A stretch of 64,000 nt of DNA from Sphingomonas sp. LC-1 (GTDB lineage: Bacteria; Pseudomonadota; Alphaproteobacteria; Sphingomonadales; Sphingomonadaceae): the NCBI RefSeq assembly GCF_025371035.1, contig NZ_JANZXB010000003.1, forward strand, positions 186,001 through 250,000. The letters run 5' to 3'. The translations under genes and the position numbers were made by a program. The notes beneath the pieces are model-generated. The model was given only the letters and a program-made list of their open reading frames with translations, was not told the DNA's origin and did no database searches. Shown here piece after piece: positions 41,200 through 50,182 of this stretch. How positions within the stretch are numbered: the first letter of the stretch is position 1; every line of letters begins with the position of its first letter.

Positions 41200-41275
41200 T
41201 TCCCCGTCTCGGCAGGAGATTAAGCCAGGGCATATTCCCCGGCACCTGCTGTCTTGGACGGAATCCGAACAGGCA
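41200..41275 (-). ncRNA. Putative L10 leader (autoregulatory mRNA element)
   Basis: On the minus strand the leader contains CCAAGACAGCAGGTG and, after a variable loop, TTAATCTCCTGCCGAGACGG. The AGAC-GCAGG with CCTGCCGAGACGG arrangement resembles the L10 leader that binds L10-L12 and controls translation. Hairpins follow it, including CCAGCGATGCTGG (41168-41180). It lies between the promoter and the rplJ start. Identification is by pattern only. Confidence 0.6.
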
Positions 41276-41297
41276 AGCCCATTCGGATGCGGGGGTG

Positions 41298-41326
41298 CGC
41301 CTAGCCGGATCGGCGCGGGGAGTCAA
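41298..41326 (-). promoter_or_regulatory. Promoter of rplJL
   Basis: On the minus strand, TTGACT (41321-41326) is 17 bp from TAGGCG (41298-41303). The -35 is good and the -10 is weak. Transcription would begin near 41291, upstream of the L10 leader. The same region is divergent from the phoX Pho-box-like triplet. Confidence 0.5.
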
Positions 41327-41348
41327 GCGCCAGGCCATAATGACGCCC

Positions 41349-41377
41349 ATGTCATACTGGCGTCATTCCGGCGTCAC
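41349..41377 (+). promoter_or_regulatory. Pho-box-like triplet upstream of phoX
   Basis: Three half-sites, ATGTCAT (41349-41355), GCGTCAT (41360-41366) and GCGTCAC (41371-41377), are spaced by exactly 4 bp, giving the 11-bp period of PhoB sites (consensus CTGTCAT-N4-CTGTCAT). It lies about 100 bp upstream of the phoX start, so PhoB-dependent induction under phosphate starvation is likely. Confidence 0.65.
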
Positions 41378-41475
41378 CGACATGACGCCGAAATGAAGCC
41401 GGAATGACTTGGTTGGACGGCAAACGGCGCATGAGAGACCGCGCCTTTCCTCGCGCGGTGCCCGGGGGACATTCC

Positions 41476-43956
41476 ATGTCGGATATCAACAGCCTGATCG
41501 CCTATGACGATGGCGACATCGATACCAACCGCTCCGCCAATACGCATATGAGTGACCTGATCGCCACCCGCCTGTCGCGCCGCCAGACGCTGCGCCACGG
41601 CGTATCGGCGATGACGACGGCGTTGTTCGGCGGCATGTTGCTGGCAGGGTGCGACGACGAGAATCCGCAAGCCGTCACCGCCACCGCCGCGGGCAGCACC
41701 GCCAGCGTCGCGGCGGGGCGTCCCGTCACTCTGACCGGCACGGTGGGCAGCGGGCAGGTCGCCAATGTGAACTGGAGCCAGACGGCAGGCCCCTCGGTCA
41801 CGCTGACCAACGCCAATCAACTGGTCGCCTCGTTCCGCGCGCCTGCGGTCGCCACCGCGACCCAGCTCGGCTTCAATCTGGAGATCACCAGCCGCGACGG
41901 TTTGGTCACGAACAACAGCGTGACCGTCACCGTTACGCCGATCACGCTCGACTTCACTGCCGTCCCGCACAGCCTGGCCGACGTCGTCACCGTGCCTTCG
42001 GGCTATAGCGTGACCGTGCTCTATCGTCTGGGCGATCCGATCGCCTCGGGTGTCGCGGCCTATGCCAATAACGGCACCGATACCAATTTCGCGCAGCGCG
42101 CAGGCGACCATCATGACGGCATGAGCTATTTCGGCCTGGCGGCATCGGGCACCAATCCAGACCCGAATAACAGCACGCGCGGCCTTCTGGTTCTCAACCA
42201 TGAGAATATCAGCGAGCAGTATCTGCACGTCAACGGTCAGACCCCGGTGCCCCGCCCCGAAGGCGAGGCGATCAAGGAAATCGAGTGCCACGGCGTCTCC
42301 GTGATCGAGGTGACGCGGAGCAGCAGCGGCTGGACCTATGTCCAGGCCTCCGCGCTGAACCGTCGTATCACGCCCAACACCCCGATGGCATTCAGCGGTC
42401 CGGTCAAGGGCAGCGCGTGGCTGAAGACGGCCTATTCGGCCGATGGCACCATGGGGCGCGGAACGATCAACAACTGCGCCAACGGCACGATGGCGTGGAA
42501 TACCTACCTGACCAATGAAGAGAATTGGGCAGGCTATTTCCGCCGGGCGACCGGTGACGCGGCCGTGCGCACCGCGACGACGCCCAAGCAGAACACCTCG
42601 CTCGCCCGCTATGGCATCAGCGAAGGCCGCTCGGGCAATTATGGCTGGACCACGGTGACGCCGTCGGACGCGTCGAGCACCATCTTCCGCCGCTGGAACG
42701 CGACCGCCAATGCTGCGCTCGCCGCCGATGGCACGGCCGATTTCCGCCACGAGCCATTCCAGTTCGGCTGGGTGGTCGAGATCGATCCGTTCAACCCGAA
42801 CTCGACCCCGCGCAAGCGCACCGCGCTCGGCCGTATGAACCATGAAGGTTGCCAGAGCGGCCGGATGATCGCGGGTGTCCGCCCCGCCTTCTACATGGGC
42901 GACGACGCGCAGAACGAATATATCTACAAGTTCGTCTCGGCGACGCCGTGGAACGCCTCGGATGCGAGCGCCAGCGACCGTCTGGCGGTGGGCGACAAAT
43001 ATCTCGACAACGGCACGCTCTATGTCGCCAAGTTCAATGCGGACGGCACCGGCCAGTGGATGCCGCTGGTGTTCGGCCAGAACGGACTGACCGCGTCGAA
43101 CAGCGTCTATCCCTTCGCCGACCAGGCCGATGTCCTGATCAACACCCGTCTGGCGGGCGATGCGCTGGGCGCGACCAAGATGGACCGCCCGGAATGGACC
43201 GCGGTCAATCCGGCGACCGGCGAGATGTATTGCACGCTGACCAACAACAGCTCGCGCAAGCCGGTCGCGTCGGGCAGTCAGACCAGTGTCGATGCGGCGA
43301 ATCCGCGCGCCTATGTCGATCCGCCCTCGACCTCGGTCGGCAACCGCAATGGCCACATCATCCGCCTCCGCGAGACCGGCGACACGACCGAAGCGACCAG
43401 CTTCACTTGGGACGTCTATGCCTTTGGCGCGGGCGCGGATCTGGACCCGACCAATATCAACCTGTCGGGGCTCGATGCGACCAACGACTTCTCCTCGCCC
43501 GACGGCCTGTGGTTCAGCCTGCCGAGCAATGTCGCTGGCCAGGCGACGCCGGTGATGTGGATCCAGACCGATGACGGCGCCTTCACCGACGTCACCAACT
43601 GCATGATGCTGGCCGCAATTCCCGGCCGGGTCGGTGACGGCGGCACGCGTTCGGTGACGAGCAGCGCGGGCGGGGCCTCGGCCACCGTCACCACGCGGAT
43701 CGGCAAGGCACCGGGCGTCACGCTGAAGCGTTTCCTGGTGGGGCCGAAGCAGTGCGAGATCACCGGTATCCACTCGACGCCGGACGGTACCTCGGTCTTC
43801 GTCAACATCCAGCATCCGGGCGAGGGCGCGACGACCCCGTCGGCACCGACCAGCAACTGGCCCGACAGCCAGGGCGGCAGCGCGGCGGCGACGATCCGCC
43901 CGCGTTCGGCGACCATCGTCATCACCAAGAATGACGGCGGCGTGGTCGCAATCTGA
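41476..43956 (+). CDS. phoX: PhoX-family alkaline phosphatase with inserted Ig-like domain
   Basis: The 826-residue protein starts with a Tat-type signal (SRRQTLRHGVSAMTTALFGG) that ends at a lipobox-like LLAGC (Cys59), so it may be a Tat-exported lipoprotein. PhoX/DUF839 enzymes hydrolyse phosphate esters in the periplasm with calcium and iron. Typical segments are LLVLNHENISEQYLH, ECHGVSVIEV, NNCANGTMAWNTYLTNEENW, GRMNHEGCQSG and MDRPEWTAVNPATGEMYCTL with SSPDGLWF later. Residues 66-155 form an extra Ig/PKD-like beta domain (GRPVTLTGTVGSGQVANVNW) before the catalytic part, which is not in standard PhoX. ATG 41476 is preferred to 41404. A Pho-box-like triplet precedes the gene. Confidence 0.9.
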   Translation: MSDINSLIAYDDGDIDTNRSANTHMSDLIATRLSRRQTLRHGVSAMTTALFGGMLLAGCDDENPQAVTATAAGSTASVAAGRPVTLTGTVGSGQVANVNWSQTAGPSVTLTNANQLVASFRAPAVATATQLGFNLEITSRDGLVTNNSVTVTVTPITLDFTAVPHSLADVVTVPSGYSVTVLYRLGDPIASGVAAYANNGTDTNFAQRAGDHHDGMSYFGLAASGTNPDPNNSTRGLLVLNHENISEQYLHVNGQTPVPRPEGEAIKEIECHGVSVIEVTRSSSGWTYVQASALNRRITPNTPMAFSGPVKGSAWLKTAYSADGTMGRGTINNCANGTMAWNTYLTNEENWAGYFRRATGDAAVRTATTPKQNTSLARYGISEGRSGNYGWTTVTPSDASSTIFRRWNATANAALAADGTADFRHEPFQFGWVVEIDPFNPNSTPRKRTALGRMNHEGCQSGRMIAGVRPAFYMGDDAQNEYIYKFVSATPWNASDASASDRLAVGDKYLDNGTLYVAKFNADGTGQWMPLVFGQNGLTASNSVYPFADQADVLINTRLAGDALGATKMDRPEWTAVNPATGEMYCTLTNNSSRKPVASGSQTSVDAANPRAYVDPPSTSVGNRNGHIIRLRETGDTTEATSFTWDVYAFGAGADLDPTNINLSGLDATNDFSSPDGLWFSLPSNVAGQATPVMWIQTDDGAFTDVTNCMMLAAIPGRVGDGGTRSVTSSAGGASATVTTRIGKAPGVTLKRFLVGPKQCEITGIHSTPDGTSVFVNIQHPGEGATTPSAPTSNWPDSQGGSAAATIRPRSATIVITKNDGGVVAI

Positions 43957-43994
43957 TCGGCTGCCAATAATCGTTGATCGCATCGCAGGGCCCA

Positions 43995-44029
43995 GGGGGC
44001 GGGAAGGTGATTGCCTTCCCGCCCCCTTT
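43995..44029 (+). terminator. Terminator of phoX
   Basis: GGGGGCGGGAAGG and CCTTCCCGCCCCC form a perfect 13-bp stem with a 6-nt loop, followed by TTTGTC. Confidence 0.85.
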
Positions 44030-44064
44030 GTCGTTTGAAGGGGCGACGAAAAAAGGGGAGAGGC

Positions 44065-45153
44065 ATGACGACCACACGACGCGAGATCATGGTCGGGGTG
44101 GCCGCGATCGGGCTGAGCACGGCGATCGAGCCTGCACTGGCACAAGGACCGGGCAGCGATCGCCTGATCGCGGGCACCTATGCCAATGAGGGTGGCAAGG
44201 GCCTGTATCCGATCGCGAACGGACGCGTCGGGCGTCCCGTGGCGGACATCGTCAATGCCTCCTATGGCGTGGGGAACGGTCCGGGCGGCGCCTTTTACCT
44301 CTTGCGCGAACAGGCGGAGGGACGGGTCGCTGCCTATGGCCCCGGCTGGCGGTCGCGGGGCGGGGCCTCGACCGGTGGCGCAGACCCGTGTCACGCCGTG
44401 CTCGACCGCTCCTCGGCCTGTCTGGCGGTCGCCAATTATTCCAGCGGGTCGGTCGCCTTCTACCGGCTCGACCGGCGGACCGGTGCGCCGGGTGAGGCAC
44501 AGATCTTCCAGCATCGGGGCAAGGGCCCGAACGCCGAGCGCCAGGCCGGGCCGCATGCGCATTGGGTGGGGTTCAGCCCCGATCGGCGCTGGCTGCATGC
44601 GGTCGATCTGGGGGCGGATGCCATTTTCGCCTATCGCTTCGATCCCGCCGCGCGAACCCTCGCCGAACCGGTCGTGGCTTGGAGCGCGCCGGCGGGCGCG
44701 GGGCCGCGTCATATGGTCCGCCATCCGACCCTGGCGCGGGCTTATGTCGCGTGCGAGTTGCAGACGCGGCTGTTCGTCCTTGACGCCCTGCCCGATGGCC
44801 GGTTCCGCACAGCGGGCGAGCACGCGCTGGTGCCCGAGGGTGGTCCCGCATCCTATGCCGCGCATATCGCGATCGATCGTGCCGGGCGGACGCTCTACGT
44901 CTCCAATCGCGGGGCGAACAGCATCACCGTCTTCTCCCTCGACGCCAGGGGCGAGCCCACGCTGGTGCAGCATGTCCCGACCGGCGGCAACTGGCCGCGT
45001 TTCTTCCTGTTGCGCGAGGGACGACGCGAGATGCTGGTCGCCAATGAGCGGTCGGGGACGGTCAATGCCTTTCGTATCGGCCGGGACGGGCGATTGACCG
45101 CAACGGGGCAGAGCCTCGCCATTCCAGGCGTGGCGTTCCTGGCAGAGGTCTGA
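44065..45153 (+). CDS. Exported lactonase-family beta-propeller
   Basis: The 362-residue protein has a Tat-type signal (TTTRREIMVGVAAIGLSTAI) and a seven-bladed propeller of the 6-phosphogluconolactonase-like family. The segments LAVANYSSGSVAFYRLDRR, GPHAHWVGFSPDRRWLHAVD, LGADAIFAYRFDPA and HIAIDRAGRTLYVSNRGANS match the family pattern. The exported location makes a role in cytosolic pentose phosphate metabolism unlikely; it may act on lactones or be a binding scaffold outside the inner membrane. ATG 44065 has a strong AGGGGAG site. It follows phoX after a strong terminator. Confidence 0.8.
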   Translation: MTTTRREIMVGVAAIGLSTAIEPALAQGPGSDRLIAGTYANEGGKGLYPIANGRVGRPVADIVNASYGVGNGPGGAFYLLREQAEGRVAAYGPGWRSRGGASTGGADPCHAVLDRSSACLAVANYSSGSVAFYRLDRRTGAPGEAQIFQHRGKGPNAERQAGPHAHWVGFSPDRRWLHAVDLGADAIFAYRFDPAARTLAEPVVAWSAPAGAGPRHMVRHPTLARAYVACELQTRLFVLDALPDGRFRTAGEHALVPEGGPASYAAHIAIDRAGRTLYVSNRGANSITVFSLDARGEPTLVQHVPTGGNWPRFFLLREGRREMLVANERSGTVNAFRIGRDGRLTATGQSLAIPGVAFLAEV

Positions 45154-45228
45154 TCGCGAAGAGAAAATAGGTCTGTACCAAGGCTTTGGCGGTGGCGAGG
45201 ATGGTCGCGCGGGCATAGACGCACGCTC

Positions 45229-45897
45229 ATGCGCTTCTTCAGACTATTGTTGGCCGGAGCCACATGGCCGGGGCGGCTGATCGCCTGTATCGGGGCGGTG
45301 ATCGGCATCGCCCTGACCATTGTCGTGTGCGGCGGATTGCCGCCGCTCGGCCCCGACCTGCCGATCATCGTCGCGCCGCTGGGGGCGTCCGCCGTGCTGG
45401 TCTTCGCCGTTCCGAGCAGTCCGCTGGCGCAGCCCTGGTCGGTGGTCGGGGGCAATGTCCTGTCGACGCTGGTCGGGGTGGCGATGTTTCAGGCGATCCC
45501 CTCGCTCCCGCTGGCGGCGGGCTGCGCGGTGGGCGGGGCGATCCTGGTCATGTCGCTGGCGCGTTGCCTGCATCCGCCGGGTGGGGCGGCGGCGCTGACC
45601 GCTGTGATCGGAAGCCAGGGCATCCATGCGGCGGGCTTCGCCTTCGCCTTCGCACCGGTCGCGATCAACTCGATCGCGCTGGTGGCGTTGGGCATGTTCT
45701 TCCACCGCGCAACGGGGCGCAGCTATCCACACGAGCCGGCGGTGATCCCGCCCACGCCTGTCGCCCTGATCCGGCCCGAGGATGTCGACGCCGCGCTGGA
45801 AGACATGCACGAAAGCTTCGACATCGCGCGAGAGGATCTGGACACGCTGCTCGCCCATGCCGAGCGTCATGCGCGGGCCAAGGTTGGGGGCCGGTGA
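45229..45897 (+). CDS. HPP-family membrane protein
   Basis: The 222-residue protein has five or six hydrophobic segments in the first 165 residues and the family's namesake motif, CLHPPGGAAALTAVIGSQG, at about residue 115. The N-terminal part includes LPIIVAPLGASAVLVFAVPSS, also typical. A polar acidic tail follows (EDVDAALEDMHESFDIARED). HPP proteins are inner-membrane proteins; relatives in plants and cyanobacteria have been linked to nitrite transport, but the bacterial substrate here is unknown. The gene stands alone. Confidence 0.8.
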   Translation: MRFFRLLLAGATWPGRLIACIGAVIGIALTIVVCGGLPPLGPDLPIIVAPLGASAVLVFAVPSSPLAQPWSVVGGNVLSTLVGVAMFQAIPSLPLAAGCAVGGAILVMSLARCLHPPGGAAALTAVIGSQGIHAAGFAFAFAPVAINSIALVALGMFFHRATGRSYPHEPAVIPPTPVALIRPEDVDAALEDMHESFDIAREDLDTLLAHAERHARAKVGGR

Positions 45898-45904
45898 GGG
45901 GCGT

Positions 45905-45932
45905 GGCCTTCGACTTCGCTCAGGCTGAACGG
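45905..45932. repeat. Single copy of the GGCCTTCGAC repeat arm
   Basis: This 28-bp segment (GGCCTTCGACTTCGCTCAGG and on) matches the inner arm of the composite repeat at 9464-9492 with one change and also the arm at 52167-52195. Here it is a lone arm without a partner nearby. Confidence 0.75.
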
Positions 45933-45952
45933 ACCTTGGGATAACGGCATAA

Positions 45953-45990
45953 GAAAAGGCCCGCCCCTCACGCCGAGGGACGGGCCTTTC
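45953..45990. terminator. Terminator between HPP gene and TonB receptor
   Basis: AAGGCCCG-CCCTC paired with GAGGG-CGGGCCTT, with an A-rich left and T-rich right flank. On the minus strand it ends the TonB receptor gene with a T tract; it may also serve the plus strand. Confidence 0.75.
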
Positions 45991-46010
45991 CCATCAACCG
46001 GTCATGCCGA

Positions 46011-48338
46011 TCAGCGATACTTGCCGCTGAACGAGATGCCGATGATGCGCGGTTCGTTGAACACGGCCGCCATATAGTTCTCGATCACGCCCTTCAGGTT
46101 CTTCTCGTTCGTGATGTTGCGCGCGAATACCGACAGGCTCCAGTCGTCGTTCGGCGCGGTATAGCCGATGCTCAGGCCACCCTCGAAATTGCCGTTCGAG
46201 GTGAACTCCTTGGTCCGGTACAGGACGAAGTTCGTATAGCCCTGCAGGTTCCAGTCGGTGCTGATGAACGCCTTGCCACCACCCTCCAGCGGCATGTCGT
46301 ACTTGGCCGCCAGGTTCAGATTGTACTCGGGCGCGTTGGGCAGCGGGTTGCCGTCGATCTGCGCGAAATAGGCGTTCGCGCCGAACACGCGGCGGGTGAC
46401 GAACGGGTCGAGCACGGTGCACACCTGCACGCCGTTCAGGCCGCAGGTCTGGGCGAAGACGCGCTTGTCGCGAATCTCCGAGTGCAGCAGGCTGAGGCCC
46501 GCCGACAGCGCCAGGTTGCGCACCGGCAACCACTGTGCATCGGCCTCCATGCCGTAGGCGACCGCCTTGTCGGCGTTGAACAGCACGCCGTTGCCGTCCG
46601 AATCGTTGCCGTTCAGCTGGATGCCCTTCACGCGATAGGCAAAGGCGGCGGCGTTCAGGCGCAGCGTGTTGTTGAACAGCTTCGACTTGAAGCCGGTCTC
46701 GAACGACAGGTTGGTTTCCGAGTTCGCGGTGGTGAAGTCGGAGTTGAACACCGCCGAGCGACCCTGGATTGTCGGGCCACGGAAGCCTTCGGCCGCGCGG
46801 ACATAGACGTTCAGTTCAGGCGTGACTTCATACAGCGCCGACAGGTCCCAGCTCGGCTTGGTGTCCGACAGGCGCACGTCGCGACGACCGCGATAGGTCG
46901 AGACTCCTGCGGCGCTGTCGGCGGTGCGCAGCAACTGGGTGCGCTTGGTATCCTCGCTGACGCGGCCACCGGCGGTCAGGGTCAGGCGATCGGTCGCCTG
47001 ATAGCTGACCTGCCCGAACAGCCCCCAGGAGGTGTTGACGTCGTGCAGGCGGACCCAGTTGTTCGGATTGGCCCCGATCAGGAAGGCGCGTTGATAGAAG
47101 TCGGTGATGTCGCGGCTGTCGAAATAGATGCCGCCGAACTGCCACTTGAACGGGCCACCCGAGGTCGAGGCGAGGCGGACTTCCTGCGTCCACTGGTCGA
47201 GACCCCGGACCTGACCCTGGCTGAGGCCATAGCCATTGGCCACGCCGTTGACCGGGAAGTTGGCCGCCGCGCCGCCATCGGTGTCGCCCTTGCTGAAACC
47301 GGCCGTGGTCTCATAGGCGGTGATCGAGGTCAGCTCGGCCGCGCCCAGATCCCAGGCGGCGCGCAGCGAGGCGCCCTGCGTGTCATAGGACTGCGGATTG
47401 CCGCGCCCTTCGTCCAGTGCGACCTGGTCGCGCGGCTCGGCCGACACGTCGCGCGAACCCTTCTTCAGTGCGCCGCGATGGAATAGGGTCGAGGTGCCGT
47501 CATACCAGCGTGCATGACCGGCGAGGTTGAACGACAGCGTGTCGGTCGGCGTGAAGAGCAGCTGGAGGCGAACGTCGCGCTCGGTAAAGCCGCCCATCGC
47601 GTCCTTCTTCGGGGTCAGCGTGCCATCGGCGCTGGGCCCCGAATAGACATTGTCGACCCAGTTGTCGCGGTGCTGCACCAGGGCCGACAGGCGGAACGCC
47701 AGCACGTCGCGGATCAGCGGACCGCCGACACCGGCGTCCATGCTGATCGTGTTGTAGCTGCCGATCGAGGCGGTGGCGCGGCTCTGGAAGCTCTGCGTCG
47801 GCTTGATCGTGTCGAACTTGATGATGCCCGCCGTCGTGTTGCGGCCGAACAGGGACCCTTGCGGACCACGCAGCACTTCGACCTGATCGACGTCGAACAC
47901 CGGGTTCGACTTCAGGACGACATGCTCGAGGACGACATCGTCCTGGATGATCGACACAGGCTGCGACGCGCCGAGATAGAAGTCGATATTGCCCAAGCCG
48001 CGGATATAGAAGCGCGGGAAGATACGGCCCGTGGTGGTCTCCGCATAAAGGCCGGGGACGCGGCCCGACAGCGCGAGAATGTCTTCGCCGCCTTGCTGGA
48101 AGGCGCGCAGGTCCTGGCCGCCGACGACGCCGACCGATACCGGAACCCGATTCAGGTTTTCCGAACGACGCTCGGCGGTGACGGTGATTTCGCCGAGACC
48201 CTCCTGCGGTGCGGCCTGATCCCCGGTCGCGGTGGTTGTGCCCGCGCCCTGATCGGCGGTCTGTGCGATGGCCGGTACGGCCGCCAGCGTTCCCCACGCA
48301 GCGCCCAGCAGCGCCGCGGTCTTGATAACCGACTTCAT
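46011..48338 (-). CDS. TonB-dependent outer-membrane receptor
   Basis: The 775-residue receptor begins with a signal peptide (MKSVIKTAALLGAAWGTLAA) followed by the TonB box region and the plug domain: EITVTAERRSENLNRVPVSV, PRFYIRGLGNIDFYLGAS and VDQVEVLRGPQGSLFGRNTT. A beta-barrel follows, and the chain ends in SFSGKYR. The family imports iron complexes, vitamins or sugars; the substrate here is unknown and no transport partner gene is adjacent. The start at 48338 has GGGGAA just upstream; the earlier in-frame ATG was rejected because the signal peptide begins here. A direct repeat and a hairpin lie in its leader. Confidence 0.88.
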   Translation of the reverse strand: MKSVIKTAALLGAAWGTLAAVPAIAQTADQGAGTTTATGDQAAPQEGLGEITVTAERRSENLNRVPVSVGVVGGQDLRAFQQGGEDILALSGRVPGLYAETTTGRIFPRFYIRGLGNIDFYLGASQPVSIIQDDVVLEHVVLKSNPVFDVDQVEVLRGPQGSLFGRNTTAGIIKFDTIKPTQSFQSRATASIGSYNTISMDAGVGGPLIRDVLAFRLSALVQHRDNWVDNVYSGPSADGTLTPKKDAMGGFTERDVRLQLLFTPTDTLSFNLAGHARWYDGTSTLFHRGALKKGSRDVSAEPRDQVALDEGRGNPQSYDTQGASLRAAWDLGAAELTSITAYETTAGFSKGDTDGGAAANFPVNGVANGYGLSQGQVRGLDQWTQEVRLASTSGGPFKWQFGGIYFDSRDITDFYQRAFLIGANPNNWVRLHDVNTSWGLFGQVSYQATDRLTLTAGGRVSEDTKRTQLLRTADSAAGVSTYRGRRDVRLSDTKPSWDLSALYEVTPELNVYVRAAEGFRGPTIQGRSAVFNSDFTTANSETNLSFETGFKSKLFNNTLRLNAAAFAYRVKGIQLNGNDSDGNGVLFNADKAVAYGMEADAQWLPVRNLALSAGLSLLHSEIRDKRVFAQTCGLNGVQVCTVLDPFVTRRVFGANAYFAQIDGNPLPNAPEYNLNLAAKYDMPLEGGGKAFISTDWNLQGYTNFVLYRTKEFTSNGNFEGGLSIGYTAPNDDWSLSVFARNITNEKNLKGVIENYMAAVFNEPRIIGISFSGKYR

Positions 48339-48570
48339 ATTATTCCCCAGCTCCGGTGGGCGGTTACGTGCCGCCCGACTACTCAATACTCCCGGTGGGC
48401 GGAGCCGTTAGGGGCGCATTATGGCGCTCGCGTGACAGAGGTGATGCGCCAAAAGCACAGTCATCGGATAATGTTGCCCTGTCGGGTCGCGAAGCGCATG
48501 ATGTATCGAACGGACAGGCAGCGCCTGGCGGCCTTCGCCGTCGCGACGGTGCGAAACCATCGGGGGTGGC

Positions 48571-49998
48571 ATGGAAGAGGGCGGAATGCGGACCCGCGAT
48601 GGCGCGCTGGCCCGGCTGGCGCTGCGCTTCACCGCCTGGGCCGAGCGCTGGTTTCCCGATGCCTTCATCTTCGTCGCCATCGCGGTGATCGTGGTCGCAG
48701 TGGCGGCGCTGGCCAATGGCGCGTCGCTCCCCGCCGTGACCAAGAGCTTCGGCGATGGGTTCTGGACGCTGATCCCCTTCACCATGCAGATGGCGTTCGT
48801 GACGATCGGCGGCTACGTCGTCGCGACCTCGGGCCCCGTGCAGCGGCTGATCGACTGGCTGGCGCGGCGGCCGCGCACCGCACGCGGCGCGATCGGGATG
48901 ATCGCACTGGCCACCATGATCTCCTCACTGGCGAGCTGGGGGTTGAGCCTGATCTTCGGCGGGCTGCTGGCGCGCGCCTGTGCGCGGCGGACGGACCTGC
49001 GGATGGACTATCGCGCGGCGGGGGCGGCGGCCTATCTGGGGCTGGGCGCGACCTGGGCGATGGGGCTGTCCTCGTCTTCGGCGCAGTTGCAGGCCAATCC
49101 GGCCAGCCTGCCGCCCGCGCTGCTGCCCATCACCGGGGTCATTCCGTTCAGCCAGTCCATCTTCCTGTGGCAGTCGATGCTGATCGCGGGCGTGCTGATC
49201 CTGCTGTCGACCGCGATCGCCATGGCCTCCGCACCGGGGCGTGACGCCGCGATGACCGCGCAGGACATGGGCATCGATCCTGCGCGCGAGGATGACGACC
49301 TGCCCCCGCCCACCCAGCCGGGCGAGTGGCTGGACCATGCGCCGCTGGTCACCATGCTGATCGGGGCGCTGGCGGTGGGCTGGCTGGTCCAGGAGTTCGC
49401 GCGGCAGGACTGGATGATCGCGATCTCCAACCTCAACACCTATAACTTCCTGTTCCTGATGGCGGGGCTGGTGCTGCACTGGCGGCCCCGGCGCTTTCTG
49501 ACCGCGCTGTCCCGCGCGGTTCCGGCAACGGCGGGCATCCTGATCCAATATCCCTTCTATGCCGCGATCGCCGCGATGCTGACCAGCGCGAAGAACGCGG
49601 CCGGTATCGGAGTCGCCGACCGGATCGCCCATGCCTTCGTCGCGCTCAACACGCCGGGCTCCTTTCCGCTGACCATGGGGGCCTATTCGGCGATCCTGGG
49701 ATTCTTCATTCCCTCAGGCGGCGGCAAATGGCTTCTGGAGGCACCCTATGTGATGCAGGCGGCCAATGAACTCCATGTCCATCTCGGCTGGGCCGTGCAG
49801 ATCTACAATGCGGCGGAGGCTCTGCCCAATCTGATCAACCCGTTCTGGATGCTGCCGCTTCTGGGCATATTGGGTCTGAAGGCACGCGACATTGTCGGGT
49901 TCAGTTTCCTGCAACTGATCGTCCATCTGCCGGTCGTTCTGGGGTTGCTCTGGGCGCTGTCTTTCACCCTGACCTACCATCCGCCGGTCATGCCATGA
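48571..49998 (+). CDS. Short-chain fatty acid transporter, AtoE family
   Basis: The 475-residue protein is polytopic (about 11-12 helices) and matches AtoE/SCFA_trans: WFPDAFIFVAIAVIVVAVAA, ISSLASWGLSLIFGGLLARA, YLGLGATWAMGLSSSSAQLQ, PFSQSIFLWQSMLIAGVLIL and FFIPSGGGKWLLEAPYVMQA. Family members carry short-chain fatty acids such as acetoacetate across the inner membrane. Substrate here is inferred from family. Two start codons are close (48571 and 48586, the latter after GAGGGCGGA). It is divergent from the TonB receptor. Confidence 0.85.
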   Translation: MEEGGMRTRDGALARLALRFTAWAERWFPDAFIFVAIAVIVVAVAALANGASLPAVTKSFGDGFWTLIPFTMQMAFVTIGGYVVATSGPVQRLIDWLARRPRTARGAIGMIALATMISSLASWGLSLIFGGLLARACARRTDLRMDYRAAGAAAYLGLGATWAMGLSSSSAQLQANPASLPPALLPITGVIPFSQSIFLWQSMLIAGVLILLSTAIAMASAPGRDAAMTAQDMGIDPAREDDDLPPPTQPGEWLDHAPLVTMLIGALAVGWLVQEFARQDWMIAISNLNTYNFLFLMAGLVLHWRPRRFLTALSRAVPATAGILIQYPFYAAIAAMLTSAKNAAGIGVADRIAHAFVALNTPGSFPLTMGAYSAILGFFIPSGGGKWLLEAPYVMQAANELHVHLGWAVQIYNAAEALPNLINPFWMLPLLGILGLKARDIVGFSFLQLIVHLPVVLGLLWALSFTLTYHPPVMP

Positions 49999-50005
49999 GC
50001 GCCCA

Positions 50006-50023
50006 GTGTCACATTGTTGTAAC
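50006..50023 (+). promoter_or_regulatory. Pho-box-like site upstream of DUF47-pit
   Basis: GTGTCAC (50006-50012), four bases, then TTGTAAC (50017-50023) has the 11-bp period and core of a PhoB site. It lies about 160 bp upstream of the DUF47 start and just after the AtoE-like stop. In Sinorhizobium, PhoB represses the orfA-pit operon, a parallel arrangement. Only one strong repeat pair is present. Confidence 0.5.
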
Positions 50024-50182
50024 AGGGTTTTGCTTGACGTGGACGTCGTGGCTGGTCAGGGGGGCGGCGTTCGTGCAGTCTCGGGTTCATGACCTTTTTC
50101 GGTCCGGCGTGTCGCCGTGGCCCGATCGGCCATGCGCAGAGAATGCGCACGATATCGGATCACTATCGGGGTTTACCGACTG

